NCBI RefSeq assembly: GCF_900187015.1
Contig: NZ_LT906479.1
Span: forward strand, 3,906,001 to 3,970,000
Source of the DNA: Serratia ficaria
GTDB lineage: Bacteria; Pseudomonadota; Gammaproteobacteria; Enterobacterales; Enterobacteriaceae
Direction of reading: 5' to 3'
DNA length: 64,000 nt
The notes under the pieces were generated by a model. That model was not told where the DNA came from, ran no database searches, and was given only the letters and a program-made list of their open reading frames with translations. Of this stretch, positions 18,201 through 25,360 are shown piece after piece. Position 1 is the first letter of the stretch; the number at the start of each line of letters is the position of its first letter. A program made the translations under genes and the position numbers.

Positions 18201-18299
18201 GGCGGGCCCAATAAATATTAACGGCGCGGAAAAAAGTGCGAGGTAAATTTTGGAAAGCGGTCTTCTTACCGCTAAGTTATGCGATGTTTGATCTTTCAT
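15288..18299 (-). CDS. Autotransporter (type Va) with GGENP-repeat linker
   Basis: A 1003-residue protein. Residues 1-38 are an extended signal peptide; residues about 39-580 are a glycine- and asparagine-rich beta-helix passenger (repeated GxLxVxxGGxxN-like turns and a pertactin-like GGTLGGNGTLGQTEI segment); residues about 586-630 are a linker of eight GGENP units; residues about 735-1003 are the beta barrel, ending in NANIRWSF as usual for barrels recognised by BAM. It is expected to be displayed at or released from the cell surface; adhesin or effector function is unknown. No catalytic triad or RGD motif was noticed. GGAGATAGAAC precedes the ATG. Confidence 0.9.
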   Translation of the reverse strand: MKDQTSHNLAVRRPLSKIYLALFSAPLIFIGPADMARADDAIFDGESRVTAPLSYAGTVYVGRNQSGDLLIDNGEVNGYNINIGTRHDGLIYESLVTVRGPNAVLSAVNDQYVLRGGLNLGLGTLRVEAGALASAKEIVVGANRGYDSHLVATGAGSRVVSNFLSVGTDLGARSTLSIEDGAVLNTAFDARIGNGSGPGETDKLSPKATVTGANSQWHVGRALTLYGDLDVLNGGAVNVGSIEVAGVSGARKTAELYIAGDGSRVTSGSSVNVGDYGNGVLSVADGGVFSAGANELRLGDTGSGSNRGALIIGSRGNMDTGTGLTEPTLGAAGGAGSIDAQTAINLRGGLFGSYVYFNHTAGDYVFGNKMSGEGDVINASGQTTLNGDLSRLKANVTARGGKIIVASDINTQQEDSPFDIQTLSAENGGTLILNATAGSDVNNGQGYSSAASIKSGGTLGGNGTLGQTEIQSGGHISPGDGNIGTLTLKRYLNFIGESFYDVDIAGDGGSDKLVVAGKTTISEQAKVQVTALDPQTSYKTGQSYRILTSDGGIDGQFAEAVSKSAFLDVALKHNANAVDLTIAQKGGENPGGENPGGENPGGENPGGENPGGENPGGENPGGENPGEGKPGIFQTVAQTGNQWNTAGALSTLAQSGPSLALYNSVLLLSAPQAREAFNQLSGEVYPSIQSNLIAGSTQLFSVLNQRMLRAFDNDSLPVPPLAMTLVQPAQAENNGVWGQTFGSWVRNSGNDNVGKLDGNTRGFLIGADRKLADHSVRVGGYMGYSRGDYDIDSRSSKSDSDNYHLGLYAAGQRDAFSLRGALGYTWHRLENERSVNFSNFSDRLKADYDADSLLAFTEAGYRFGQPDANVEPFVNLSYIRLHTDSFQEKGGAAALSVRNETMNTFYSTLGVRGTKDLPKNVSLYGSLGWQHAYGDKTTSSRMAFAGSDAFITQGQAVDDNLMVADVGVSVKLSRSSALDIGYQGQYGSDTRVNSINANIRWSF
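16423..16542. repeat. Eight-copy 15-bp tandem repeat inside the autotransporter gene
   Basis: Eight consecutive 15-base units of the type CCCGGRTTCTCGCCR on the plus strand encode GGENP on the minus strand. Units differ only at two third-codon-position sites (G/A). The unit is a multiple of three, so copy-number change would alter linker length and not the reading frame. Confidence 0.95.
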
Positions 18300-18515
18300 G
18301 TTCTATCTCCGGCCCAATTATTTTGGTGCCATCAAAGTTATTATTTATATGAAAAACCCAATGCATGAAGGATGCGTAGCGCGATAAGCGCGGGTGCGGA
18401 CTGATTGTCATCGAGACGCTAGCTGATTGCCCCCCAGCGCTAACGCCCCGACGCCAAAAATTATCGGAACTGCGGTTCGGCCCTGACTGCCACCCCGGCT
18501 CGCGCCTGAGGCGGG

Positions 18516-18830
18516 TTATTTATGCGTGACGACCGGCGTGCAGGTTGGCGCGCTCAGCGACGGCGCCGAGCCCAGGATCCCCGGCATCATCAACGAGGAG
18601 CAGTCGAAGATGCGGCCTTTCTCGGTGGTGGCGCGGTAAGAAAGTTTTTGCCCGCCCAACGCATCGGGCTGAGCGCCGTTAACATTGGTCACGGTAATTT
18701 CATCCGATGATCCCAGGCCCAGCATTTTGGCGGTTTCAGCCTGCAGCAACGGAATGGCCTGATCGGTTTTCAATGTCGAACAGCCGGCGACCAGAAGTGT
18801 GATACTTAAAGCGATAAGTGGTTTTCTCAT
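18516..18830 (-). CDS. Small lipoprotein of unknown function
   Basis: A 104-residue protein with a lipoprotein signal peptide (MRKPLIALSITLLVAGC, lipobox cysteine 17). The mature part has two further cysteines (near residues 78 and 94) that could form a disulfide. Serine follows the lipidated cysteine, so outer-membrane sorting is likely. I do not recognise a named family. The ATG at 18830 is chosen because AAAGGACAATTT lies just before it; the longer frame to 18980 has no signal sequence. It lies upstream of the autotransporter gene on the same strand with a 216-base gap, in which I see no gene. Confidence 0.78.
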   Translation of the reverse strand: MRKPLIALSITLLVAGCSTLKTDQAIPLLQAETAKMLGLGSSDEITVTNVNGAQPDALGGQKLSYRATTEKGRIFDCSSLMMPGILGSAPSLSAPTCTPVVTHK

Positions 18831-18931
18831 AAATTGTCCTTTGTAACCAAACAGTTCAGAATACCGAATGGCTTTATGTTTTCTCTTATCAAAATCCTCG
18901 CATAATATATTTCCCTTTCCTAAACAAAAAA

Positions 18932-18953
18932 ACCCTCCTAAAGTAGGGAGGGT
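18932..18953 (-). terminator. Hairpin with T-tract on the minus strand, upstream of the lipoprotein gene
   Basis: ACCCTCC/GGAGGGT form a 7-bp stem; read on the minus strand it is followed by seven T residues, a good intrinsic terminator. There is no minus-strand gene to the right for it to terminate. It lies about 100 bases before the lipoprotein ATG, so it may act as a leader attenuator or block antisense transcription from the adjacent regulator gene. Confidence 0.6.
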
Positions 18954-19008
18954 GGATAATAAAAAGTCATCAGAAACCATCTGATACGTAAAGCGAAAGG
19001 AGAGACCT

Positions 19009-19641
19009 TTGGGGCAGGATTATGCGCTGGTCATTGATGACCATCCTTTAGTGGCGAGCGGCATCGCTAACTTTCTGAATACGCATTGTCGATTTAAACA
19101 TACCGGCGTGGCGACAAACGAGGAAAGTTGTTATCGCCACATTCTGGAAAATGGCGCTCCGCGTTTAATGGTGATCGATTTTTGGTTGTCTAGCGGCACG
19201 GCGTTAAAATTGCTCAAGGAGATAAAACAGCTCTATCCGCAAATTCGTTTCCTGGTCGTCAGCGGTGATGAAAATAACGAAATAGGGAAAAAGGTTCGCG
19301 CTGCCGGCGGGCACGGTTTCGTGCTTAAAAACGAGCCGCCAGAATTATTCGCTCAGGCCGTGGCCACGCTGATGGAAAACCGGCAATGGTTTCCTCTGGA
19401 AAATACCGAATGTGCAGCCAACGCCCACGGCCACCTGCAAAATTTTAATTTAACCCCGCGGCAAATTGAAGTATTAATCATGATGATGCGAGGTTTCCCC
19501 AATAAGAGAATAGCCGCACAGCTGTCTATTTCCGAACCCACGGTTAAAGAACACATCAGCAACATTCTAAAAAAAATCGGCGTCAGCAGCCGGGTAGAGG
19601 CCATCACCCTACTGCATGGCAGGCAGGATCGGTCGCAATGA
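19009..19641 (+). CDS. LuxR/NarL-type response regulator
   Basis: A 210-residue response regulator starting at a TTG with AAGGAGAGACC upstream. The receiver domain spans residues about 5-120, with acidic pocket D10-D11, phospho-acceptor D57 in VIDFWL and conserved K107 in FVLKNEPP. The LuxR helix-turn-helix spans about 145-205 (LTPRQIEVLIMMMRGFPNKRIAAQLSISEPTVKEHISNILKKI in two parts). The next gene, a hybrid histidine kinase, overlaps it by 4 bases, so they form a two-component pair. Target genes are unknown; the divergent lipoprotein and the autotransporter are the nearest candidates. Its DNA is more AT-rich than its neighbours. Confidence 0.9.
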   Translation: MGQDYALVIDDHPLVASGIANFLNTHCRFKHTGVATNEESCYRHILENGAPRLMVIDFWLSSGTALKLLKEIKQLYPQIRFLVVSGDENNEIGKKVRAAGGHGFVLKNEPPELFAQAVATLMENRQWFPLENTECAANAHGHLQNFNLTPRQIEVLIMMMRGFPNKRIAAQLSISEPTVKEHISNILKKIGVSSRVEAITLLHGRQDRSQ

Positions 19642-21419
19642 AATTACTTCAATCATTACAAAATGATGAGATCTCCCCGCACGCGCAGATCCGCCTGCTG
19701 AACAATACCTTCATGCGCTTGGTATTCAGCTTTACCGCCGTCCCCTTTGTCGGCATGCCCTTCGCCATCTGGCTCTATTTATTGGGGAAAGAACTCACGC
19801 CAATTGTCAGCTGGATAGTGATATATCTTGGCTGCGCACTGGCCATCAGGTTATGGCACCGCCGCTATCGGCATGAATCCGAGGAAAATAACGCCGGCGT
19901 GGTGTTAAGCCGGTGGCTGCCGCGTATCAATAAAGTCGCCTTCGCGCACGGGTTGGGTATTTCATCCTTATATTTAATTACCCCAGAAAAGAACAGCTTC
20001 GACTTTTTCCTGTTATTAAATATCAGCATCGCGGCTATCGTCGCAGCCAACGCAACCCATCTGACGCCGGTCATAAGCACCTTTACGCGCTTTTTCTTCG
20101 CCTCCTGGGGGGTGCTGAATCTCGGCATTATCTGGCGATTAGACGACATCATGCCGATCGTGTTGATGCTCAATTTGCTTTACGGGTTCGCCATTTACCG
20201 GCACGCATTAACCTCACACGCCTTTTTTATTCAGCAAGCCCGTCTCGAAGAAAAAAGCTCGCGTCTGGCGGAACAATTCCGCCAGGCCAAAGAGGAGGCG
20301 GAGCAGGCGCTGCTGGATAAAAACCAATTTTTGACTACCGCCAGCCACGACCTGCGCCAACCGGTGCACGCCATGGGCTTTCTGATCGAGGCCATCATTC
20401 ATAAAAATCGCGACGCCACGCTGATCCCGCAGCTGTTGGATCTGCAGCAAAGCGTGCGATCCGTGCACCTGATGTTCAATTCGCTGCTCGACCTCAGCAA
20501 GATTGAATCCGGCAACCTCAGCACCGCGGCGGCCCGCGTGGATATCGGCGCGCTGCTCGATTCGGTGATTACGCTGTTTCGCGAAGAGGCCAACAGCCGG
20601 GCGTTATCCCTGCGCACCTGGCGCCCCCATCGGCGGGTGTGCGTGATGGGCGATCAGTTGCTCATCAGGCAGTCGCTGATCAACCTGATTCAAAATGCGC
20701 TGCGTTACACGCAACAAGGCGGCGTGCTGATAGCGATCCGCCCGCGCCGGGAGCAGTGTTCAATCGAAGTGTGGGACACCGGCGTCGGCATCGCCGACGA
20801 AGAAAAAGGCAAAATTTTCTCCCCCTATTATCGCCCCGAGCTGGCGTGGAAAATCGACAGCGCCGGCCATGGATTGGGGCTGGCGGTGGTGGCCCGCTGC
20901 GCCAAATTGATGAAGGTGAAATACGGCATGCGCTCCATCGAGGGCAAAGGATCGCGTTTCTGGATGCGCTTTGCCCTCTATACCGGCGAAGACCCGCTGC
21001 CGGAAAGCGTTAACGCCTACGCCAGCGCGGCCGCCCCCGCCCGCTTCGCCTCGCTGCGCGGCGCCTGCCTGGTGGTGGACGACGACCCGCTGGTGACCTC
21101 CGCCTGGGAAAGCCTGATGAGCACCTGGGGCATTAGCGTGCGCTGCGCCGCCTCCGCCGAAGAGGCATTCGCCATCATCGATGAAGGTTTCACGCCTTTC
21201 GCCGTGCTGTGCGATCAGCGGCTGCGCTCCGGCGAGAGCGGATTCGATATCTTGAAGGCGCTGTTTGAGCGCCTGCCGAACGTCAGCGGCGCCATGGTCA
21301 GCGGCGAGTTCAACTCGCCGGTCCTGCAGGAGGCCGAGCAGGAGGGGTATCTGGTATTGAGAAAGCCGCTGGAACCGGCGAAGCTGCATGCGCTGCTGAG
21401 CCAGTGGTCGTCCTGCTAG
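19638..21419 (+). CDS. Hybrid sensor histidine kinase/response regulator
   Basis: A 593-residue inner-membrane protein. About five or six hydrophobic segments lie in residues 25-190, with no large periplasmic domain, so the signal is probably membrane-borne or internal. A coiled coil (about 198-228) leads to the HisKA box SHDLRQPVHAM with His237. The ATPase domain follows at about 335-450 (NLIQNALRYT, DTGVGIADEE, GHGLGLAVV). The C-terminal receiver has acidic residues in VVDDDPLV, phospho-acceptor D526 and K576. No HPt domain is present, so phosphate flow from the receiver is unclear; this architecture is known in kinases where the receiver tunes the kinase. The 3' end is partly repeated at 22831-22890. 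Confidence 0.91.
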   Translation: MKLLQSLQNDEISPHAQIRLLNNTFMRLVFSFTAVPFVGMPFAIWLYLLGKELTPIVSWIVIYLGCALAIRLWHRRYRHESEENNAGVVLSRWLPRINKVAFAHGLGISSLYLITPEKNSFDFFLLLNISIAAIVAANATHLTPVISTFTRFFFASWGVLNLGIIWRLDDIMPIVLMLNLLYGFAIYRHALTSHAFFIQQARLEEKSSRLAEQFRQAKEEAEQALLDKNQFLTTASHDLRQPVHAMGFLIEAIIHKNRDATLIPQLLDLQQSVRSVHLMFNSLLDLSKIESGNLSTAAARVDIGALLDSVITLFREEANSRALSLRTWRPHRRVCVMGDQLLIRQSLINLIQNALRYTQQGGVLIAIRPRREQCSIEVWDTGVGIADEEKGKIFSPYYRPELAWKIDSAGHGLGLAVVARCAKLMKVKYGMRSIEGKGSRFWMRFALYTGEDPLPESVNAYASAAAPARFASLRGACLVVDDDPLVTSAWESLMSTWGISVRCAASAEEAFAIIDEGFTPFAVLCDQRLRSGESGFDILKALFERLPNVSGAMVSGEFNSPVLQEAEQEGYLVLRKPLEPAKLHALLSQWSSC

Positions 21420-21431
21420 CGCGCAGCCTGG

Positions 21432-21451
21432 GGCGGGGCTCTTGCCCCGCC
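21432..21451. terminator. GC-rich hairpin between convergent kinase and crotonase genes
   Basis: GGCGGGGC-TCTT-GCCCCGCC is a perfect 8-bp stem 12 bases after the kinase stop and 11 bases before the crotonase stop. There is no T-tract on either strand, so termination strength is uncertain. Confidence 0.45.
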
Positions 21452-21462
21452 GCCGAAGCGCT

Positions 21463-22296
21463 TTAAACCCCAAGCTTGCGCAGCAGCCCCTCGAGACTGC
21501 GCTCTCCCTCTTTGGTTTGGGCGCCGGCCTGCAGCCCAGCGCGAATCAGCTGCTCCGCCGCCGGGCGGGCAAACAATCCCGCCCAGGCGTCGTGCTCGCG
21601 ACAGAAACCATTCCGCAGATCCGGCGCAGGCATCGCCTGCTTGGCCGCCGCGATAACGCCCGCTGGCAATGCCGCGATGTGGCGCGCCAGCCGATCGACG
21701 AACTCATCAAGCTCGGCGGCAGGCAATGCGCGGTTAATCCAGCCGTAGCGCTCTGCGGTCGCCGCGTCGATCAGATCGGCGCCCAGGATCACTTCGAGCG
21801 CGCGGCCGCGCGTCATGCGGCTCGTGAGATATTGGGTCGCGCCGCCGCCGGGCGTAATGCCCATCAGGGCTTCGCACTGGGCCAGCCCCGCCCGCCCTTC
21901 CGCGGCGAAGGCCATGTCGGCCGCCGCAACGAACTCCGCGCCGCCGCCGCGCGCCAGCCCGGCCAGCTTAACGATGGTGACCTGCGGCTGGCTGCGCAGC
22001 AGTTCGCCAAAAGCCTGGAACGGATTAAGCCCCTCCGGCGCGTTGCGCGCCAGCTCATCGAAGGCGTGCGGCTCATCGATTAAGGCCATGTCGACATGCG
22101 CAATGAAGAACTCGGGATCCGCGCTCTGGAAAACCAGCACCCGCGTATGCGGATCCTCGCGTACCGCGAGCAGTAACCGGCTGATTTCTGACATCAGCGC
22201 CACATCGAGCACGTTTACCGGCGGATTATCGATAGCAATCGTCAATACGCCGTACGCATGAGACAGCCTGAGTTTGCTGAAATCTGTATCTGTCAT
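21463..22296 (-). CDS. Enoyl-CoA hydratase/isomerase (crotonase) family protein
   Basis: A 277-residue crotonase. The CoA-binding and oxyanion region reads KLAGLARGGGAEFVAAAD; both catalytic glutamates of classical hydratases appear to be retained, in LAQCEALMGITPGGG and in GRALEVILGADL. The usual AGADI-type loop near residue 65 is altered to EFFIAHVD. The substrate is unknown and no other beta-oxidation gene is nearby. The ATG at 22296 is preceded by AAAAGGACA; an upstream in-frame ATG would add 28 residues that do not match the family. It is divergent from an hxlR regulator. Confidence 0.88.
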   Translation of the reverse strand: MTDTDFSKLRLSHAYGVLTIAIDNPPVNVLDVALMSEISRLLLAVREDPHTRVLVFQSADPEFFIAHVDMALIDEPHAFDELARNAPEGLNPFQAFGELLRSQPQVTIVKLAGLARGGGAEFVAAADMAFAAEGRAGLAQCEALMGITPGGGATQYLTSRMTRGRALEVILGADLIDAATAERYGWINRALPAAELDEFVDRLARHIAALPAGVIAAAKQAMPAPDLRNGFCREHDAWAGLFARPAAEQLIRAGLQAGAQTKEGERSLEGLLRKLGV

Positions 22297-22354
22297 ATCA
22301 ATGTCCTTTTTGCCTGAGGGTAGCGGTGCTGGATTTTCGCGCAGCTCGTCGAAT

Positions 22355-22371
22355 GGTATACTTTGCATACC
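22355..22371. promoter_or_regulatory. Candidate HxlR operator (17-bp palindrome) between crotonase and hxlR genes
   Basis: GGTAT-N7-ATACC is a perfect 5-7-5 inverted repeat in the 124-base divergent region, the same geometry as the palindrome at 12052-12068 before the other hxlR gene. Confidence 0.5.
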
Positions 22372-22420
22372 TGGAGTCAATTACGCACCTTAAGCATCCC
22401 AGGGATACAGGAGGATACCG

Positions 22421-22795
22421 ATGGATAAGACCGACCCGATCTACCGCGCAGACTGCCCGAGCCGCATTGTTCTCGACCAGATCGCCGACAAATGGTCAAT
22501 GATGGTGCTGGAGGTGCTGCGTGAGCCGCAGCGCTTTAACGCCATCAAGCGTCGCCTGGATGGCGTTACCCAGCGCGTACTGACCCAGACGCTGCGCAAG
22601 CTGGAACGCAACGGCATGGTGAAACGCAAGGTGCTGGATGGCCGGGTGCTTGGCGTCGAGTATTCGCTGACGCCGCTCGGCGAATCCTTGCAGGGGCCGT
22701 TCTCGATACTGTTCGATTGGACGCTGGGCAATATGGCGGCGATTCAGGACAGCCAGCGCAGGTATGATGAGCAGAACCAACGCCGGCAGAATTGA
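22421..22795 (+). CDS. HxlR-family transcriptional regulator (crotonase-linked)
   Basis: A 124-residue winged-helix regulator with the HxlR signature CPSRIVLDQIADKWSMMVLEVL at about residues 10-31 (written here in two overlapping parts: CPSRIVLDQIADKW and SMMVLEVL), the conserved cysteine near residue 10, and RFNAIKRRLDGVTQRVLTQTL as recognition region. It probably represses or activates the divergent crotonase gene. It shares only family-level similarity with the hxlR at 12132. AGGAGGATACCG precedes the ATG. Confidence 0.9.
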   Translation: MDKTDPIYRADCPSRIVLDQIADKWSMMVLEVLREPQRFNAIKRRLDGVTQRVLTQTLRKLERNGMVKRKVLDGRVLGVEYSLTPLGESLQGPFSILFDWTLGNMAAIQDSQRRYDEQNQRRQN

Positions 22796-22799
22796 GACC

Positions 22800-22819
22800 G
22801 GCCGCGACTATTCGCGGCC
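22800..22819 (+). terminator. Hairpin after the crotonase-linked hxlR
   Basis: GGCCGCGA-CTAT-TCGCGGCC is a perfect 8-bp stem starting 5 bases after the stop codon. No T-tract follows. Confidence 0.45.
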
Positions 22820-22830
22820 CCGCCAAGCGC

Positions 22831-22890
22831 CAGCGGCGAGTTCAACTCGCCGAGGGATAGCGGGTATCAAGAAAGCCGCTGGAGCCGGCG
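22831..22890 (+). pseudogene. Decayed copy of the histidine kinase 3' end
   Basis: Two blocks match the kinase gene: 22831-22851 equals 21300-21320 (21 identical bases around the GEFNSP codons), and 22869-22890 equals the RKPLEPA codons near 21360 with one mismatch. About 38 bases between them are missing. The fragment has the same orientation as the kinase and lies beyond the crotonase-hxlR cassette, so the cassette is bracketed by imperfect direct repeats. The stop and last codons of the convergent MFS gene lie inside it. Confidence 0.8.
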
Positions 22891-24054
22891 GTAGCTGGCG
22901 CTTAGCCATAGCAAGGGAAGCTGGGCCATCAGCACCAGAGCCACGCTAACCCAGGGCGTTAACGCCAGGCTGTCTCGAACCACAAGCGCGCTCCCTAAGG
23001 TTTCCCCCAGCGTTATCCCTAAGTTAAACGCGGAAATATTCAGTGCCGAAGCAAAATCTACCGCCTGTGGGGCCCAGCGCTCTGCCGTATTCAGCATCCC
23101 GGTTTGGAAAGCGGGTGATATGCCGAACGCCAGCACGCCCCAGAAAAACAGCAAAATAACCATCGGGTATTGATGGGGCAACGCGAAGAACAGAAAAATC
23201 AGCGTGACCAACAACAGGGCAAGCATGCGATGCAGCGCCGCCGACCATCCCATCGACACCGTCAGCCTGCCGCCCAGCTGATTGCCAATCAGCGTCGCCA
23301 TGCCAAAAACGATGAGCAATAAACTGGCGCCATGCGACGAAAACCCGGTGATGTTAGTCAGGATCGGGGTAATAAACGTGAAGACGGCGAAGCTGGCGCC
23401 GAACCCCAAAATCGTTACCGACATCATCGCCAGGATCGCCGGCTGAAACAGGGCGGAGAGCTGCGTCGATGCCTTTCCCTGCTCAACGGCAGGCAATGCA
23501 GGCAGCCATTTTGCCGTCGCCGCCCAGGCGATAACCGACAGCAGGGCGACGGCGAAAAACGGCAGCCGCCACCCCATGCCGTTACCCAGCAGGCTGCCTG
23601 CCGGCACACCGATGACCATCGCCAGCGTCAAGCCGGAAAACATCAGCGCAATGGCCGAACCCGCCTGCCGTTTGGGCACCAGCCGAGAGGCGACCGTCGC
23701 CCCGATAGCAAAAAAGCTGCCGTGCGCAATCGCAGTCACCATGCGCCCCACCAATAACATGCTGTAGCTTGCCGACAACGCCGACAGCAGGTTGCCGGCA
23801 AAAAACAGGGCGACCAATCCCAACAATACGGCCTTGCGGGGTAAACGCGCGGTACCCAGCACCGCCAGCGGCGTGCCTATCGCCAGCGCCAGCGCATACA
23901 GCCCCACCAATTTACCCGCCGCCGCCAACGACACATGCAAATCTGCCGCGATGGCCGGCAACACCCCGACCACGATAAATTCTGCCACGCCAATGGCAAA
24001 CGAGGTGACGGCTAAAGCCCAGACCCCAAGGGGCATCGACGTTTTCGCGCTCAT
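22867..24054 (-). CDS. MFS transporter (DHA1, AraJ/NepI-like)
   Basis: A 395-residue, twelve-helix transporter of the drug:H+ antiporter 1 group; SFAIGVAEFIVVGVLPAIA near residue 20, LYALALAIGTPLA near 50 and GRMVTAIAHGSFFAIGA near 105 are typical of AraJ/YdhP/NepI-type exporters. The substrate is unknown. It overlaps the end of the upstream GlcG-like gene by 4 bases (ATGA), so they are co-translated. Its C-terminal residues RRLQRLS are encoded by the antisense strand of the kinase fragment, so the original C-terminus may have been replaced. Confidence 0.88.
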   Translation of the reverse strand: MSAKTSMPLGVWALAVTSFAIGVAEFIVVGVLPAIAADLHVSLAAAGKLVGLYALALAIGTPLAVLGTARLPRKAVLLGLVALFFAGNLLSALSASYSMLLVGRMVTAIAHGSFFAIGATVASRLVPKRQAGSAIALMFSGLTLAMVIGVPAGSLLGNGMGWRLPFFAVALLSVIAWAATAKWLPALPAVEQGKASTQLSALFQPAILAMMSVTILGFGASFAVFTFITPILTNITGFSSHGASLLLIVFGMATLIGNQLGGRLTVSMGWSAALHRMLALLLVTLIFLFFALPHQYPMVILLFFWGVLAFGISPAFQTGMLNTAERWAPQAVDFASALNISAFNLGITLGETLGSALVVRDSLALTPWVSVALVLMAQLPLLWLSASYRRLQRLS

Positions 24055-24446
24055 ATCCCCTCCGCGGCCGCCAACGCGATGGACTGATCCTGCTCCACCG
24101 TAGCGCCGGCGACCCCTACGCCGCCCAGAATTTCGCCGTCAGCGCCGCGCAACACGATCCCGCCGCCAAAGCTGATTAAGCCACCATTGGTGTTTTCTAA
24201 GGTATAGATGGCGCCGCCGGGCTGAGCGCCCTCCCCCAGATCGATGCTGTCGACGCCGAATAAGGCGGCGGTGCGCGCTTTCTTGATGGAAACGTCAACA
24301 GTTCCGGCAACCGCATGGTCCATGCGAATGAACTGACGTAATAATCCGGCATCATCGACCACGCAAACAGAAACGGAAAAACCTTTCTCCCCCGCCTGGG
24401 CGCAGGCGCGTTGAATAACGGTGCGGGAAATTTGTTCAAAATTCAT
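24051..24446 (-). CDS. GlcG/HbpS-family (haem-degrading-like) protein
   Basis: A 131-residue single-domain protein of the GlcG/HbpS family (PF03928): VSVCVVDDAGLLRQFIRMD near residue 25, KKARTAALFG near 55, and the closing GGIVLRGADGEILGGVGVAGA. Members bind haem, cobalamin or small metabolites, or are of unknown role; the name haem-degrading should not be taken literally. The ATG at 24446 is chosen because GAGGAG lies nine bases before it; a TTG six bases further upstream is too close to that site. It is co-transcribed with the MFS gene. Confidence 0.82.
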   Translation of the reverse strand: MNFEQISRTVIQRACAQAGEKGFSVSVCVVDDAGLLRQFIRMDHAVAGTVDVSIKKARTAALFGVDSIDLGEGAQPGGAIYTLENTNGGLISFGGGIVLRGADGEILGGVGVAGATVEQDQSIALAAAEGI

Positions 24447-24527
24447 TATCAAAACTCCTCAAATTAATTGGCGTTTTGATAATTTCAGAATTGCCGCGGC
24501 GAATAAACCAGCCGGGGAAGTCTGCAA

Positions 24528-25247
24528 TTATTGTTTGATAATGCCAAACTTTTTCCGCATGAGCTCACTGGCAAACCGCTGCATTCGTTCCTGGCCCAGC
24601 CGCTGAGCGGGGCCGGAAATCCCCAGAGCGGCGACAATCTTGCCCTGCTGCCGCAGGGGTAATGCCAGGCAGTGTAATCCGGGCTCCGCCTCTTCCAAAT
24701 CCAGGGCGTAACCCTGCTGGAGAATGGCCCGCAGCTCTTTATCCACTCCCGTCGGCAGAGTGCCCGCCCGCCGCAGGCTGCGAATGATATCCGGCTTATC
24801 CGCCAGCAGGACCTTGCCTATCGCCGACGTCAGCATCCCTTCTCTGCGGCCGCGGCCGCTGAACACCGGCTGCGGGCCATTGGCATCAGCGGCGTCCAGG
24901 TAGAGATATTCCCGAGTGCCGCAGGGCACCGCCAGATAGCACACCTCGCCGCTCAGCTCGGCGGCGAACTGAAGCACCGGGGCAAAATGCGCTTTCAGAT
25001 CCTGATCCGAGTCGACCAGCGTTTGGGCTATCGCCCGTAAACGCAGCCCCAGCGAATAGCGGGTGCCGCTGCGGGTGATATACCCCATTGAGGCCAAAGT
25101 ATTAAGCAACCCATATACCGTGCTTTTATGCAGCCCCGAGCGCTCGGCAAGATCCACCAGGCGCGCATCCCCCCCTGACGCCGCAATGGTTTCAAGGAGG
25201 CTCATCGCCCGCTCCACTGACTGGATCTTACGGCTTTCATCAATCAT
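24528..25247 (-). CDS. IclR-family transcriptional regulator
   Basis: A 239-residue regulator. Residues about 8-65 are the winged helix (SVERAMSLLETIAASGG, then LHKSTVYGLLNTLASMGYI), and about 80-235 are the IclR effector domain (GRREGMLTSAIGKVLLAD, LALPLRQQGKIVAALGISGP). It lies 81 bases before the GlcG-like/MFS pair on the same strand and probably controls it in response to an unknown small molecule. Confidence 0.9.
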   Translation of the reverse strand: MIDESRKIQSVERAMSLLETIAASGGDARLVDLAERSGLHKSTVYGLLNTLASMGYITRSGTRYSLGLRLRAIAQTLVDSDQDLKAHFAPVLQFAAELSGEVCYLAVPCGTREYLYLDAADANGPQPVFSGRGRREGMLTSAIGKVLLADKPDIIRSLRRAGTLPTGVDKELRAILQQGYALDLEEAEPGLHCLALPLRQQGKIVAALGISGPAQRLGQERMQRFASELMRKKFGIIKQ

Positions 25248-25360
25248 TAATATCTCTCAGTCGGTCGTCTGCTTGCCGATAGAGTAATGCGCATGAAGAA
25301 GGATAAAAAGATCTCTGTCTCCTCATCGCGTTACGCCCCTCAGCCATTGACCGCCAGCAA

